Positions 6,213-15,826 of a stretch of 41,476 nt of DNA are shown piece by piece (positions within the stretch are counted from its first letter, which is position 1; every line of letters begins with the position of its first letter). The position numbers and the translations under genes were made by a program. The notes beneath the pieces were generated by a model, which saw only the letters and a list, made by a program, of their open reading frames with translations, had not been told where the DNA came from and made no database searches. The stretch comes from Gemmatimonadales bacterium (GTDB taxonomy: Bacteria; Gemmatimonadota; Gemmatimonadetes; Longimicrobiales; Gaopeijiaceae), in the NCBI GenBank assembly GCA_007695225.1, contig REED01000131.1:1-41476 (forward strand). The letters are read 5' to 3'.

Positions 6213-9200
6213 TCACCCCTCCAACGGCACCGCCTCCGAGATGGCCATGAGTTCCCGAACCACCACGGTGAGGGCCGCCAGGGACGTCTCCGGCTCCCCC
6301 TCCACTTCGCGAACCATCTCCTGGTACCGGTCGATCCGATCCCGATGCCGAGAGGCCAGGAGCTGCATTGCTTCATCTACCGACGTAGCGTTCTGGCGAA
6401 GGTGGAGAACGGACCCGGCCAGTCGCTGGTGAGCCCAGGTGAGATCATCGGAGAGGGCCTGGGCGGCTCGCTGCTCCCAGCGATCATCTCCGGCCGTATC
6501 GAAGAGGCTCTCCCGGAGCCAGGGAATCCAGAAGAGGGCCGAGATCCGATAGAAGGTCCTGGCGGCGTCCAGGGGATCCGCCCCTGTGCTCCGGTGGACC
6601 CGGAGGATCTCCAGGAGCTGGTCCAGGAACCGCAGGGTGATGAGCCGGCGGGAGAAGCGCTCCTCGGCCCCGTCCCCCTGGAGTTCCTCCACCAGACTCT
6701 CGAAGGTCTGGCGATCCCTTCCCGTGACGATATCCGGGAAGGCATCCCGGAGGCGCCCCAGATCCCGCAGGTCTTCCTCTACGATGGACTGGGGCTGGGA
6801 CCCGGACTGCAGGTTGGTAAGGAGCCAGCGGGTGGTCCGTTCCAGGACCCGGGAAAAGCCCAGGAGCCAGCGGTAGGCTACGGTGAGAGGCATGTCTCCT
6901 CCCATCCGCAGCCAGTTCATGAGGGCATCGTGGTCCGTGAGGCGGGCGGCCATGAGCCAGGCCCGGGCCACCTCCGCTGCGGAGCGACCGGTTCCTCGGC
7001 TCACCCGCCGGATGAACCCGGCGCCCATGATGGCTACCAGTTCGTTGGTGAGCTGGCCGGCCACGATCTCCCGGCGAAGCCGGTGCCCCTCCAGCCGTCG
7101 TTCTCCGGTCACATCCAGCGCCTCGGGGGGGAAGTAGCCCCTCAGATAGCGGGCGGTGGACGGGTCATCGGGCACATCGCTCCGGAGAAGCTCCCCGGTG
7201 AGGGCCCGCTTGGCGTAGGCCAGGAGAACAGCCAGTTCCGGGCGGGTGAAGGCCACGCCAATCTCCTGCCGCTCCTCCAGCACCTCCCAGGTGGGGAGGC
7301 GCTCGGCGACCCGGTCCAGCATCCCCGCCCGCTCCAATCCGGACATGAGATCCCGGAGATCGTCCACCCCCTCCCTGGATCGAAGCTCGTCCAGGGAGAT
7401 GGCCATGCTCTGGGCCTCGTTGTCCTGCAGCACCAGTTGGGCCACCGGATCCTGCAGTTCGCGGAGGAGCTCGTTCCGGCGCTCGATGCTGATCTCACCG
7501 TCCTCCAGGACGCTCCCCAGGAGAATCTTCAGGTTGACCTCCCGGTCGGAGAGGTCCACCCCGCCGGAGTTGTCGATGGCGTCGGTGTTGATCCGCCCCC
7601 CGCTCAGGGCGAATTGGATCCGTGCCTTCTGGGTGAACCCCAGATTCCCCCCCTCTCCGACGACCTTGCAACGGAGTTCCTCTGCGTTCACCCGGACCGC
7701 ATCGTTGGAGGCGTCTCCGGCCTCGCCATGGGTCTCACGGGCGGCCTTCACGTAGGTCCCGATCCCACCGTTCCAGAGGAGTTCCACCGGGGCCCGAAGC
7801 AGATGCCGGATGAGGGCCTCCCCGTCCAGGGGGCTCTCCTCCTCGATGGCCAGCGCCTTTCGGGCCTCAGCCGAGATCTCCACCTCCTTGGTTCCCCGGG
7901 GAATGATCATCCCGCCAGGTGAAAGGAGGGACAGGTCGTAGTCCTGCCACGAAGACCGGCCCAGGGCAAAGAGACGCTCCCGCTCCCGGTAGCTCGTGTC
8001 CGGGTCGGGGTCGGGGTCGATGAAGATGTCCCGGTGGTCAAAGGCTGCGATGAGGCGGATCTGCCGGGAGAGAAGCATCCCGTTGCCGAACACGTCTCCG
8101 CTCATGTCCCCGATTCCGGCCACGGTGAAGGGTTCGACCTGGATGTCCTTCCCGTCCTCCAGGAAGTGCCTCCGGACACAGACCCAGGCCCCACCGGCGG
8201 TGATCCCCACCTCCTTGTGGTCATAGCCGTTGGAGCCACCTGACGCGAAGGCGTCTCCCAGCCAGAAGTCGTACTCCTCCGCCACCCCATTGGCCACGTC
8301 GGAGAACTTCGCCGTTCCCTTGTCCGCCGCCACCACGAGATAGGGGTCCGGATCGTCATAGCACACCACCCGCTCCGGAGGGGTGGGCACTCCACCCTTC
8401 AGGTTGTCGGTGATGTCCAGGAGCCCCCGGATGAGGGTCTTGTACTGCTCTCGCGCCTCGTCCGCCATCTCCTCCGGGGCCGGGGAGTGGAGGGTGACGA
8501 ACCCACCCTTGGATCCACCCGGAACGATGACGGCGTTCTTCACCATCTGGGTGTGTACCAGCCCCAGGACCTCGGTCCGGAAGTCATCGGGACGGTCCGA
8601 GTGTCGGATCCCGCCCCGGGCCACCGGCGCCCCCCGGAGGTGGACGCCCTCCATCCGAGAGGACCGCACCCATACCTCGTATCGAAGACGGGTCCGGGCC
8701 GCACCCTCCAGCGCCTGGCAGTCGAACTTCAAGGAGAGATAGGGAGCACCCCCGGACTGGTGGGTGGGGACACGCCCCCCGCACCGGTAGTAGTTCGTCC
8801 GGAGGGTTCCCTCGATGAGTTCCTTCAGGCGGCGCAGGGCTCGGTCGTCGGAGAGGACGGAGACGCCACCCAGTGCCTCCAGGATCCGTGACCGGACACC
8901 GTCCATTTCCCGCCCACGATCCTCCCGGCTCCTGGGACCGTCGGGGTCAAAACGGATCTCGAAGAGGCGGAAGAGGAGGCGGGCGATCTCCGGGTACTTT
9001 CGGAGGGCTACCGGAAGGGACTGTCGGCTGGGCACCACCCCGGATTGGAAGGCATAGGAGGCGTAGGTCCTCAGGACATCCACCTCTCTCCAGGTGAGAC
9101 CCCCCGTCACTACCAGGGTGTTCAGGGTGTCATTGGTGACCTCCCCCTCCCGCACCGCCAGGATGGTCCGGGCCAGGCGGGAACCCACCTCCTCGATCTC

Positions 9201-11117
9201 CAGCGGCTCCCCCAGGGGATCCTGCACCACGAACGCGTAGAGGTTGGCTCGGACGGCGCCGGCTCCGCGAACCTCGAAGGGGGTCACAGTGACGACCCGG
9301 AGCCCACAGTTCTCCAGAATGGGCATGAAGTCCGAAAGGACCAAGCCCGCCTCGTGCAGATACAGCTTCAGCTCGGTGAAGCGGTCGCCTCCCGCCACCC
9401 TCGGGCTGGCTTCGGGGTTGGCGAAGGTGATGGCCACCTCCCGCCCCTCTGCCGTCATGGCCTCCATCTCCAGGATGTCCTTCACTGCCACACGGGGATC
9501 GGTGACCGCCTGGTACTCAGGAGGAAAGGCCTCGCCGTAGACCCGGGTGAGCCGCCGCGCCCCCTCTGCCGGGCGAACCCGCTCCAACCCCTCCCGGACC
9601 CGGTCCCGCCAGTCCCGGGTGATGCGCCGAACCTCTTCCTCCATCTCCCGACTGGTCACCGCCTCGAGGCGCTCCGGCGAGGCCGCCATGTAGAAATGAA
9701 GGCGGGCCTGGTCTCCCTCCCCGAGCGCCAGGTGGTAGTTGAGCACCTCGCCGTCCAGAATTCTCACGAACGCCTGTTCGATCCGCTTCCGCACCTCGCC
9801 CGAGAACTTCTCCTTTTCCAGGATCACCATCACCGCCAGGCCGCGCTGCAAGGGATCCCGTCGGAGGGTGACCCGGACATCGTCGGACTGGAAGGTGGTG
9901 AGGATGGTACGAACGTCGGCCCCGATCTCCTCCGCCGAGGTGAGGAAGAGCTCTTCCTTGGGAAGGGAGTTGAAGATCGTGTGGATCTCCTTGAAATCGT
10001 GGGAGCCGGGCTGGACTCCCGAGTCCTCCAGGATCCAGTCCAGCTTCTGGCGGAGGATGGGGATCCGCTCTGCGGGCTCAGCGTAGGCCCGGGAGGTGAA
10101 GAGGCCCAGGAACCGGTGCTCCCCCGTGACGTTCCCCTCCCGATCCAGCTTCTTCACCCCGATGTAGTCCATCCGGGCCCGCCGGTGGACATTGGAGAGG
10201 GCGTTGGTCTTGGAGATGATGAGGAGAGGCCCCCCTTCGGCCATCTGCTGGACCGTCTCGGGAAGGGATTCCAGGGGAACCGGCCGACTGTAGGAGGAGC
10301 GTTCCTCCCGCCGGAGGATCCCAAGACCTGAACCCCGTTCCACCTGGACCGAAACCTTCCCACCCTCTTCCAGGAGGTCGTAGGCGCGATACCCCAGGAA
10401 GACGAAGCCGCCCTCCTGCAGCCAGTGGAAGAACTGCCGGGCCTCGTCCACCTCTTCGGCACGGTCCGGAAGGGTCTCGGCCATTTCTTCGAGGTAGGCC
10501 ATGGTGTCCTCCGCCTTCCGGAGCATGGCCTGGAAGTCGTCGGTGGCCCGGACCACGTCTTCCAGTCGCCGGGTGACCTCGGTCCGGAGTTCCTCCAGAC
10601 GGTCCGGCCTGGAGATCCGGGTGATCTCACAATGGACCAGCGACTCACGGGTCCCCCCCTCCCTGGAGGGCCGGATCGCGGTGACCGTCCCCTCGTCGTC
10701 CCGTGTGATCTGCAGGACCGGATAGATGTAGACCTCGATGGCCAGATCCGAGGCGTGGAGGAACTCCCGCACGCTGTCCACGATGAAAGGACGTTCGGAG
10801 AGGTTGGTCCGGATCACCGTCACAGGTGCGAACCAGCCCTCCGAGTCCACGTCGGGATTCACAACCTCCACATCCACCCGTCCCGGGCGGGACCGCTGCA
10901 GGAACCGAAAGGCCCCCAACGCCATTCTCGCCAGCACCGACGTGCTCCGCTCCCTCAGGAAGCCCGGTGGCGCCTTGGAAAAGAAGAGATCGGCGAAGGT
11001 GGCGGCGAGCTCCGCCTCTTCCTCGCCCACCAGTCGACGGATCTCACGGGAAACGGATTCCAGCTCCGCGGCTTCCTGACGGAGCTTCTGGACCGCGGCT
11101 TCGGTGGTGTCGCTCAT
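6213..11117 (-). CDS. gdhB: NAD-specific glutamate dehydrogenase, large (about 180 kDa) type
   Basis: From ATG 11117 the protein has 1634 residues, the usual length of the bacterial large NAD-GDH family, which oxidises glutamate to 2-oxoglutarate and ammonia. The frame stays open upstream to 11498, but that part is low-complexity and overlaps inverted repeats, so the later ATG (MSDTTEAAVQKLRQEA) is preferred. The catalytic core at about 826-870 reads RGGIRHSDRPDDFRTEVLGL followed by QMVKNAVIVPGGSKGGFV. The nucleotide-binding region has ADKGTAKFSDVANGVA and FASGGSNGYDHKEVGITAGG. The long N-terminal regulatory part contains ACT-like segments, and the C-terminal helical region is complete. It is convergent with the small basic protein gene and has no operon partner. 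Its product 2-oxoglutarate is the substrate of the SucA encoded further on. Confidence 0.96.
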   Translation of the reverse strand: MSDTTEAAVQKLRQEAAELESVSREIRRLVGEEEAELAATFADLFFSKAPPGFLRERSTSVLARMALGAFRFLQRSRPGRVDVEVVNPDVDSEGWFAPVTVIRTNLSERPFIVDSVREFLHASDLAIEVYIYPVLQITRDDEGTVTAIRPSREGGTRESLVHCEITRISRPDRLEELRTEVTRRLEDVVRATDDFQAMLRKAEDTMAYLEEMAETLPDRAEEVDEARQFFHWLQEGGFVFLGYRAYDLLEEGGKVSVQVERGSGLGILRREERSSYSRPVPLESLPETVQQMAEGGPLLIISKTNALSNVHRRARMDYIGVKKLDREGNVTGEHRFLGLFTSRAYAEPAERIPILRQKLDWILEDSGVQPGSHDFKEIHTIFNSLPKEELFLTSAEEIGADVRTILTTFQSDDVRVTLRRDPLQRGLAVMVILEKEKFSGEVRKRIEQAFVRILDGEVLNYHLALGEGDQARLHFYMAASPERLEAVTSREMEEEVRRITRDWRDRVREGLERVRPAEGARRLTRVYGEAFPPEYQAVTDPRVAVKDILEMEAMTAEGREVAITFANPEASPRVAGGDRFTELKLYLHEAGLVLSDFMPILENCGLRVVTVTPFEVRGAGAVRANLYAFVVQDPLGEPLEIEEVGSRLARTILAVREGEVTNDTLNTLVVTGGLTWREVDVLRTYASYAFQSGVVPSRQSLPVALRKYPEIARLLFRLFEIRFDPDGPRSREDRGREMDGVRSRILEALGGVSVLSDDRALRRLKELIEGTLRTNYYRCGGRVPTHQSGGAPYLSLKFDCQALEGAARTRLRYEVWVRSSRMEGVHLRGAPVARGGIRHSDRPDDFRTEVLGLVHTQMVKNAVIVPGGSKGGFVTLHSPAPEEMADEAREQYKTLIRGLLDITDNLKGGVPTPPERVVCYDDPDPYLVVAADKGTAKFSDVANGVAEEYDFWLGDAFASGGSNGYDHKEVGITAGGAWVCVRRHFLEDGKDIQVEPFTVAGIGDMSGDVFGNGMLLSRQIRLIAAFDHRDIFIDPDPDPDTSYRERERLFALGRSSWQDYDLSLLSPGGMIIPRGTKEVEISAEARKALAIEEESPLDGEALIRHLLRAPVELLWNGGIGTYVKAARETHGEAGDASNDAVRVNAEELRCKVVGEGGNLGFTQKARIQFALSGGRINTDAIDNSGGVDLSDREVNLKILLGSVLEDGEISIERRNELLRELQDPVAQLVLQDNEAQSMAISLDELRSREGVDDLRDLMSGLERAGMLDRVAERLPTWEVLEERQEIGVAFTRPELAVLLAYAKRALTGELLRSDVPDDPSTARYLRGYFPPEALDVTGERRLEGHRLRREIVAGQLTNELVAIMGAGFIRRVSRGTGRSAAEVARAWLMAARLTDHDALMNWLRMGGDMPLTVAYRWLLGFSRVLERTTRWLLTNLQSGSQPQSIVEEDLRDLGRLRDAFPDIVTGRDRQTFESLVEELQGDGAEERFSRRLITLRFLDQLLEILRVHRSTGADPLDAARTFYRISALFWIPWLRESLFDTAGDDRWEQRAAQALSDDLTWAHQRLAGSVLHLRQNATSVDEAMQLLASRHRDRIDRYQEMVREVEGEPETSLAALTVVVRELMAISEAVPLEG

Positions 11118-11386
11118 GGGAACGAGCTCGGGAGATGGCCCCGCTCCTATAGATGCGTCGGGAGGGTGGCCGGTGGATCCGGGAGGTGACGACGTCGTAG
11201 GAGGTTCGGGGAAGGGGACGACCCCCGGGGGAGCAAATCGTACCACACCCCCCGGGCCCCGTAAAGGGCCTCGAGCAGGGCGGAAGGGGAAGTTGCCCGG
11301 GGCATTGGCTCCCGGGTCGGGAACCCGTACCTTGGGCGCACTCCCGGGGTTCGCCTTACCCCGGGCCTGGGCGGTGAAGCGGCTCA

Positions 11387-11594
11387 GAAGGCCGTTGAAG
11401 AAGTAGAGGGGCTGCCGGGAAGGGGTCTTGCGCGACCCACGCGCCTTGCGCGTGTGTGCCGGGGTCAAGGCGGGTCGCTGAAAGCGATGCCGTAGCATCG
11501 GTGAAGCGGCCCAACGAAGCTCCAGGGCCGCACCGCCGCGTAGCGGGGGTCCGGCGCCCCCAACGGCGGCCCCTCTACTTCTTCAACAGCCTTC
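11387..11594. repeat. long inverted repeat A, 30-base arms
   Basis: The left arm (11387-11416, containing GTTGAAGAAGTAGAGGGG) matches the reverse complement of the right arm (11565-11594) at 28 of 30 positions. The 148-base centre has several small stems. Shorter related sequences occur at 6180-6194 and 34944-34970, so this is probably a member of a dispersed repeat family of REP or MITE type. Confidence 0.85.
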
Positions 11595-11597
11595 CAG

Positions 11598-11698
11598 TGT
11601 GGTGAGTCAGAGATTCGCCGAAGTACCGAGGGGCCCAGCGCGCCGCGGTGGCAAGGCGCTCCGGGTCACGAATGCCGGCGAATCTCTGACTCACCACA
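11598..11698. mobile_element. MITE-like inverted repeat B with 4-base flanking duplication
   Basis: Perfect 23-base arms at 11598-11620 and 11676-11698 begin TGTGGTGAGTCAGAG and end CTCTGACTCACCACA, enclosing 55 bases. The 101-base unit is flanked on both sides by CCAG (11594-11597 and 11699-11702), as expected for a target-site duplication. It encodes no protein, so any movement would need a transposase acting in trans. A transcript across it would form a long hairpin. Confidence 0.7.
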
Positions 11699-11756
11699 CC
11701 AGGCCGTCCTCCGAACCCATCGACCTCCCTTCGAGTCAAAGGCCGGAACCCGACCC

Positions 11757-13043
11757 ATGCGCCTGCTCCACCTGGCGGACGTCCATCTGGACACCCTCTT
11801 TGCGGGACGGAGCGAATCTCTCCGTCAGCGCCTTCGCGAAGCATCCCGGGAAGCGTTTCGCCGCGCCCTCCGCCTGGCGGTGGACCGACGAGTGGACGCC
11901 ATCCTCATTGCCGGAGATCTCTTCGACGGGGAACGGCTCTCCTTCCAGACCGAGGGGTTCCTCAGGGAGGAACTGGAGGAACTCGCGCCCACCGGGATCC
12001 CCATCCTCTATGCTACCGGGAACCACGACCCCGGCGATGGTCTCTCCGGGGGAAGCCGGATCTCCTGGCCGGCCCACCTGACCCTCTTCCAGGGACCTGA
12101 GCCCCGCTCCGTGGAGCTCCGCCGGGGAGAATCGCGGGTGGGTACGGTGACGGCAGCGGGTCATGCCTCGAGCCGGGAGGAACGAGATCTATCTGCCCTC
12201 TTCCCCACGCCTCCGGTGGACGGCCTCCCCCACGTCGCCATGCTTCACACCCAGGTCGTCTCGGCAGGGGGCGCGGCCGAACACGACAGCTATGCGCCCT
12301 CCGAACTCGCCCGACTCCGGGATTCCGGCTACGACTACTGGGCCCTGGGGCATATCCACCTGAGGCAGGAACTGGCCTCCCTCCCTGGCATCCAGTTTCC
12401 CGGGAACCTCCAGGGGCGCAACCCCCGGGAGTCGGGGGCCAAGGGTGCCCTCCTGGTGGAAATCGCCGCCCCGGGGTCCGCCCCCAGGGTGGAGTTCGTG
12501 GAGTTGGCCCCCATCCGGTGGGAGACCCTGGACGTGGAGGACCTGGAGGAGGCGGGAAGCCTGGGAGCCCTGGTTGAGCGGGTACGCCGAACGTGGGAAG
12601 GGGAGCGGGAAAGGGACCCCGGCCTCCCTGGCGCCGAGTGGATGGTCCGGGTGAATCTCTCCGGCCCCTCCCCCCTCCATTCCATTCTGAAGGATCCCGG
12701 GGAGCGCCTCGCTCTGGCCGAGGCGTTGGGCCAGGCACTGGATGTCCTGGAGGTGGAGGTCCGGGCCGGTGGCGTCCGCCCCGCACTGGACCCCGCCCGG
12801 TACCTGGAACGGCAGGATGCGGCGGGCGAGGTCCTGCGCCTGGTCGGCGAACTGGCTGGGAATCCTGATGTCCTTCCCCAGGAAGTCCTTTCCGTCACCC
12901 CCGGCGACTTGGCCGGCGCCCCGGTGGATTCCGAACCTGCCCTTCTGGCGGCGTACCTCAGGGGACTCCTGGCAGAGGGGGACCGCTCCCTCCTGGAACG
13001 CTTCCTGGACACCGGGTCCGGGAACCGGGGAGGCGCACGATGA
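11757..13043 (+). CDS. SbcD/YhaO-type metallophosphoesterase nuclease
   Basis: This 428-residue protein has the metal-binding motifs of calcineurin-like phosphoesterases in Mre11/SbcD order: LADVHLD (8-12), AGDLFDGERL (about 52-61), ATGNHD (87-91), LHTQVVSAG, and ALGHIHLRQ. The C-terminal half resembles the capping region of YhaO and SbcD proteins. Its stop overlaps the start of the next gene (ATGA at 13040-13043), so the two are translationally coupled. By analogy with SbcCD and YhaNO, the nuclease and the ATPase should form a complex that processes DNA ends or hairpins. The ATG start is at the beginning of the first strand, where it is expected. Confidence 0.92.
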   Translation: MRLLHLADVHLDTLFAGRSESLRQRLREASREAFRRALRLAVDRRVDAILIAGDLFDGERLSFQTEGFLREELEELAPTGIPILYATGNHDPGDGLSGGSRISWPAHLTLFQGPEPRSVELRRGESRVGTVTAAGHASSREERDLSALFPTPPVDGLPHVAMLHTQVVSAGGAAEHDSYAPSELARLRDSGYDYWALGHIHLRQELASLPGIQFPGNLQGRNPRESGAKGALLVEIAAPGSAPRVEFVELAPIRWETLDVEDLEEAGSLGALVERVRRTWEGERERDPGLPGAEWMVRVNLSGPSPLHSILKDPGERLALAEALGQALDVLEVEVRAGGVRPALDPARYLERQDAAGEVLRLVGELAGNPDVLPQEVLSVTPGDLAGAPVDSEPALLAAYLRGLLAEGDRSLLERFLDTGSGNRGGAR

Positions 13044-15826
13044 AGTTCCTCCGCGTGCGAATCCATCGCTTCGGGCCCCTACGCGACGTGGACACGGGGC
13101 CGAAGCCCCTGCCCGGACTTTCGGTCGTCCTGGGCCCCAACGAGGCAGGAAAATCCTCCTTCTTCCTGGCCCTTCGAGCCCTCCTCTACGGGATCTACCC
13201 CGCGCGTCCGGACCTGAATCCCTATGCCCCCTGGGACGGGGCGGAGATGGAACTGGAGGCTGACGTGGAGGGAGAGGACGGCGCCGTGGCCACAGTGCGC
13301 CGCCGGCTCCTCTCCTCACCCTGGGGTCGCCTCCACCCCGAGGGCGGAGACGAGATCGACCTCCGGAACGACACCCTCCCCTGGGCCGCCCACGTCCCCA
13401 GGGAGATCTACGAGGAGATCTTCTCCATCACCCTTCCGGAGTTGGTCCGGCTCCAGGGCGGGAAGGGCTGGAAAGAGGTCCGGGACCGCCTCTTGGCCGG
13501 GATGGGAACGGGCGACCTGCTTGCACCTCGTCAGGTGGCCGACGCTTTGGAGGGGGAAGCCCAGCGGCTCTGGCGTCCCGATCGACGGGGGAAACCCCGG
13601 CACCAGGAATTGGAGGAGGCGGTAGCCGCCCTTTCGGACCGACTCTCCAGGGCCCGGGAACGGGATGCCCTCCTCCGGCGGCGGCAGCGGCGCCTGGAGA
13701 CGGTGCAGGAGGCCATCGGTGCACATCGGTCGGCGCTCACCGGCGTTCAAGCCACCCTGGAGCGGATCCGGACCCTTACCCCCCTCGCCGGGCGAATCCG
13801 TAGAATGGATGCGTGCCTGGAGCGGGCCGGCGACCCCCGATTGCTGGACCCCCTCTCCGGAGACCCCGTGGAGCGACTCCAATCACTCCGGCGAACGGTC
13901 CGAGCTGCGGAGGCGGCGAGGGAAGAGGGGGAGGCCCGCCTCGAGGAAGCCCGGCTCGCCGTTCCAGCCGAGGACCCGGTGGATCGACAGCTTCTCTCCC
14001 GGCGGGATCGGGCCTGGGCCCTCACACTGGAATCGGAAGTGGTCCGGGACTGGCAGGGACGGCGGGCCTCGGCCGGTGCCCGGCTGGACGCCCTGGAGGA
14101 GGAGGTGAGCCAGCTTGGACGTGAACTCTTCGGGAAGCCATCCGAGCCGGTGCCGGCCCGGATGGTCCTGGGTCTCTCCACCTCGGCCCTGGCGGATCGG
14201 ATCCGGGACCGGGAAGAGGCGGAGCGCCGGCAAGCCGAGGCTGAGGAGCGGCTCTTCGTGTCCCGTTCCCGGCCGCTCCCCGCTTTCGTGCCACCTGGCT
14301 TCTTCGCGGGGGGCAGCGGACTCATCCTGGTGGGTCTTCTCCTTCTGCTCACGGGCGTCGTCCTCCTCCTGGTGGACGACTCCACTGCCCGTGGATTCGG
14401 GGTGGGAAGCCTGGTTGCGGGACTGGCCCTGGCGGTTCAGGGCTGGATGAGCCGAAGCCGGTGGAAGGCGGAGGAGGCCCGGGTCCTCTCCGAGCTTTCG
14501 GACCGGGAGGAGGAACTGGCGGCCCTTGCCGGACGGGCATCCGAACTGGTGGAACGGGTCCAGGAGATGGAGGGGGCCCTGGAGAAGCTCCTGGGCGACC
14601 TCCCGCTCCGGCCGGAGCGACGCGGCCGTCTCCGGGAGGGGACGGTGCATGAACTGTCCCGTCTCCAGGAACTCTTCCGACGGCGGGAGTCCGTTCAGAT
14701 TGAACTGCGGGACCTGGACCGGGGACTCCACGAGACGGGAGAGCGCCTGGCCCGCCTCCTCCGGGAAGTGGATGGGTTGTCCCTCCCTGACGACCCCCTC
14801 CGGGCCCTTCCGCTCCTGTCAGAGCGCCTGGCGGAAGCCGATGCCCGGGCCCAGCGCCGTCACGAGGGAATCCGGGAAGTGGACCGGAGGCGCGAGGAAC
14901 TGGCCCGCCTGGACTCGGAACTGGAGGAACGGAAGGAGGGTGCGGAGGCATTCGAGGCCACCCTCCTGGAAATCGCATCCGGCGGGGACTCCGACGAGGC
15001 GGCACGGGAGGTTTCCACGCGGATGGAAGCGCTCCAGGATGCCCGACGTCTCCTGGGGGAACTGGAAGAAGAGGCGGGAGACCTGGATGCCCTCCGCCAC
15101 CGCATCGAGGCACTGGAAGCGGAGCTGGCCGGAGAGGAAGAGGAGGACCCCCCATTGGATCCCGAGGGCATCCGGGTGGAGCTGGAAGCCGAGGTGGAGG
15201 ACATCCGGCGGGAACTCGAGGAACTCCGCGAGGAGGCCGGCGATCTCCAGGCCGAGATCCGGGCCCTCTCCCAGGAGGAGACGGTGGACGTGGTGGAGGG
15301 TGCCCTTTCAGAGCTACGGGAGGAGCGCGCTTCCCTTCGCCGGGAGCGAGACCGACTCTGGGTGCTGGCCCGGGCGGTCCGCGTAGCGGAGCGACGCTAC
15401 CGGGACGCCCATCAGCCGGAGCTGACCCTCAGGGCCAGTCGCTACCTGGAGCGATTCACCGGAGGTCGTTACACCCGACTGGTCCTGGGCGACGACGGGG
15501 ACGCGGACTCGCTACTCCTCCAAGCGGCCCACCTCCCCGGGACCCAGCCGGTCTCGGAGCCTCTTTCCACGGGCACACGGGAGCAGGTCTTCATGGCCCT
15601 CCGCCTGGCGGTGGTGGACCAGATGGACAGGGAGGGGGCCCGCCTTCCCCTGATCCTCGACGAGACCCTGGTGAACTGGGACCAGGAACGCCGCCAGCGG
15701 GCGTTGGATCTCCTGACGGATGTGGCGGCCGAGCGCCAGGTCCTCCTCTTCACCTGCCACCCGGGTGTGGCCAGGGAAGCGGAGGACCGGGGAGCCCGAC
15801 GGATCGATCTTCCAGGACCGGACTGA
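13040..15826 (+). CDS. SbcC/YhaN-like AAA ATPase with central membrane hairpin
   Basis: This 928-residue protein starts with an ABC-ATPase head (MKFLRVRIHRFGPLRD, Walker A GPNEAGKSS at about 32-40). Long Glu/Arg-rich coiled coils occupy about 170-400 and 470-780. The C-terminal head has a signature-like LSTGTREQVFMALRLA, Walker B LPLILDET (about 870-877) and LLFTCHPG. Between the coils, at about 416-465, lie two strongly hydrophobic segments (SGLILVGLLLLLTGVVLLLV and VGSLVAGLALAVQGW) where SbcC or Rad50 would carry a zinc hook. That layout is known for YhaN-type proteins and suggests membrane attachment. It overlaps the nuclease gene upstream by four bases and the hydrolase downstream by one base. 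Confidence 0.92.
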   Translation: MKFLRVRIHRFGPLRDVDTGPKPLPGLSVVLGPNEAGKSSFFLALRALLYGIYPARPDLNPYAPWDGAEMELEADVEGEDGAVATVRRRLLSSPWGRLHPEGGDEIDLRNDTLPWAAHVPREIYEEIFSITLPELVRLQGGKGWKEVRDRLLAGMGTGDLLAPRQVADALEGEAQRLWRPDRRGKPRHQELEEAVAALSDRLSRARERDALLRRRQRRLETVQEAIGAHRSALTGVQATLERIRTLTPLAGRIRRMDACLERAGDPRLLDPLSGDPVERLQSLRRTVRAAEAAREEGEARLEEARLAVPAEDPVDRQLLSRRDRAWALTLESEVVRDWQGRRASAGARLDALEEEVSQLGRELFGKPSEPVPARMVLGLSTSALADRIRDREEAERRQAEAEERLFVSRSRPLPAFVPPGFFAGGSGLILVGLLLLLTGVVLLLVDDSTARGFGVGSLVAGLALAVQGWMSRSRWKAEEARVLSELSDREEELAALAGRASELVERVQEMEGALEKLLGDLPLRPERRGRLREGTVHELSRLQELFRRRESVQIELRDLDRGLHETGERLARLLREVDGLSLPDDPLRALPLLSERLAEADARAQRRHEGIREVDRRREELARLDSELEERKEGAEAFEATLLEIASGGDSDEAAREVSTRMEALQDARRLLGELEEEAGDLDALRHRIEALEAELAGEEEEDPPLDPEGIRVELEAEVEDIRRELEELREEAGDLQAEIRALSQEETVDVVEGALSELREERASLRRERDRLWVLARAVRVAERRYRDAHQPELTLRASRYLERFTGGRYTRLVLGDDGDADSLLLQAAHLPGTQPVSEPLSTGTREQVFMALRLAVVDQMDREGARLPLILDETLVNWDQERRQRALDLLTDVAAERQVLLFTCHPGVAREAEDRGARRIDLPGPD

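Larger units (their letters stand above)
11118..11756. other. gene-free stretch holding nested inverted repeats
   Basis: This 639-base interval lies between the divergent glutamate dehydrogenase and SbcD-like genes. Apart from the two inverted repeats listed separately, it is GC-rich, with small local hairpins such as CGATGCC/GTAGCATCG near 11486-11500. The minus-strand open frame crossing it is an extension of the dehydrogenase frame without protein-like features. Promoters for both flanking genes must lie here, but none is clear. Confidence 0.6.

Noticed and set aside
6195-7922. A 575-codon open frame on the plus strand
   Set aside because: It is antisense to the glutamate dehydrogenase, whose motifs are complete. 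Its Pro/Gly/Glu/Gln-rich sequence is what GC3-rich coding gives on the opposite strand.
9045-10331. A 428-codon open frame on the plus strand
   Set aside because: It is also antisense to the dehydrogenase, with no domain motifs and a shadow-like composition.
11118-11498. N-terminal extension of the glutamate dehydrogenase
   Set aside because: The extra 127 residues are Pro/Gly/Arg-rich, run through an arm of an inverted repeat, and exceed the usual family length.
11387-11594. Integron attC site
   Set aside because: GCCCAAC near 11508 fits one core half, but no matching GTTRRRY partner or attC architecture was found.
11757-15826. Dedicated anti-phage defence system
   Set aside because: Nuclease plus SMC-like ATPase can be defensive, but these match housekeeping YhaO/YhaN-type proteins and no other defence gene is near.
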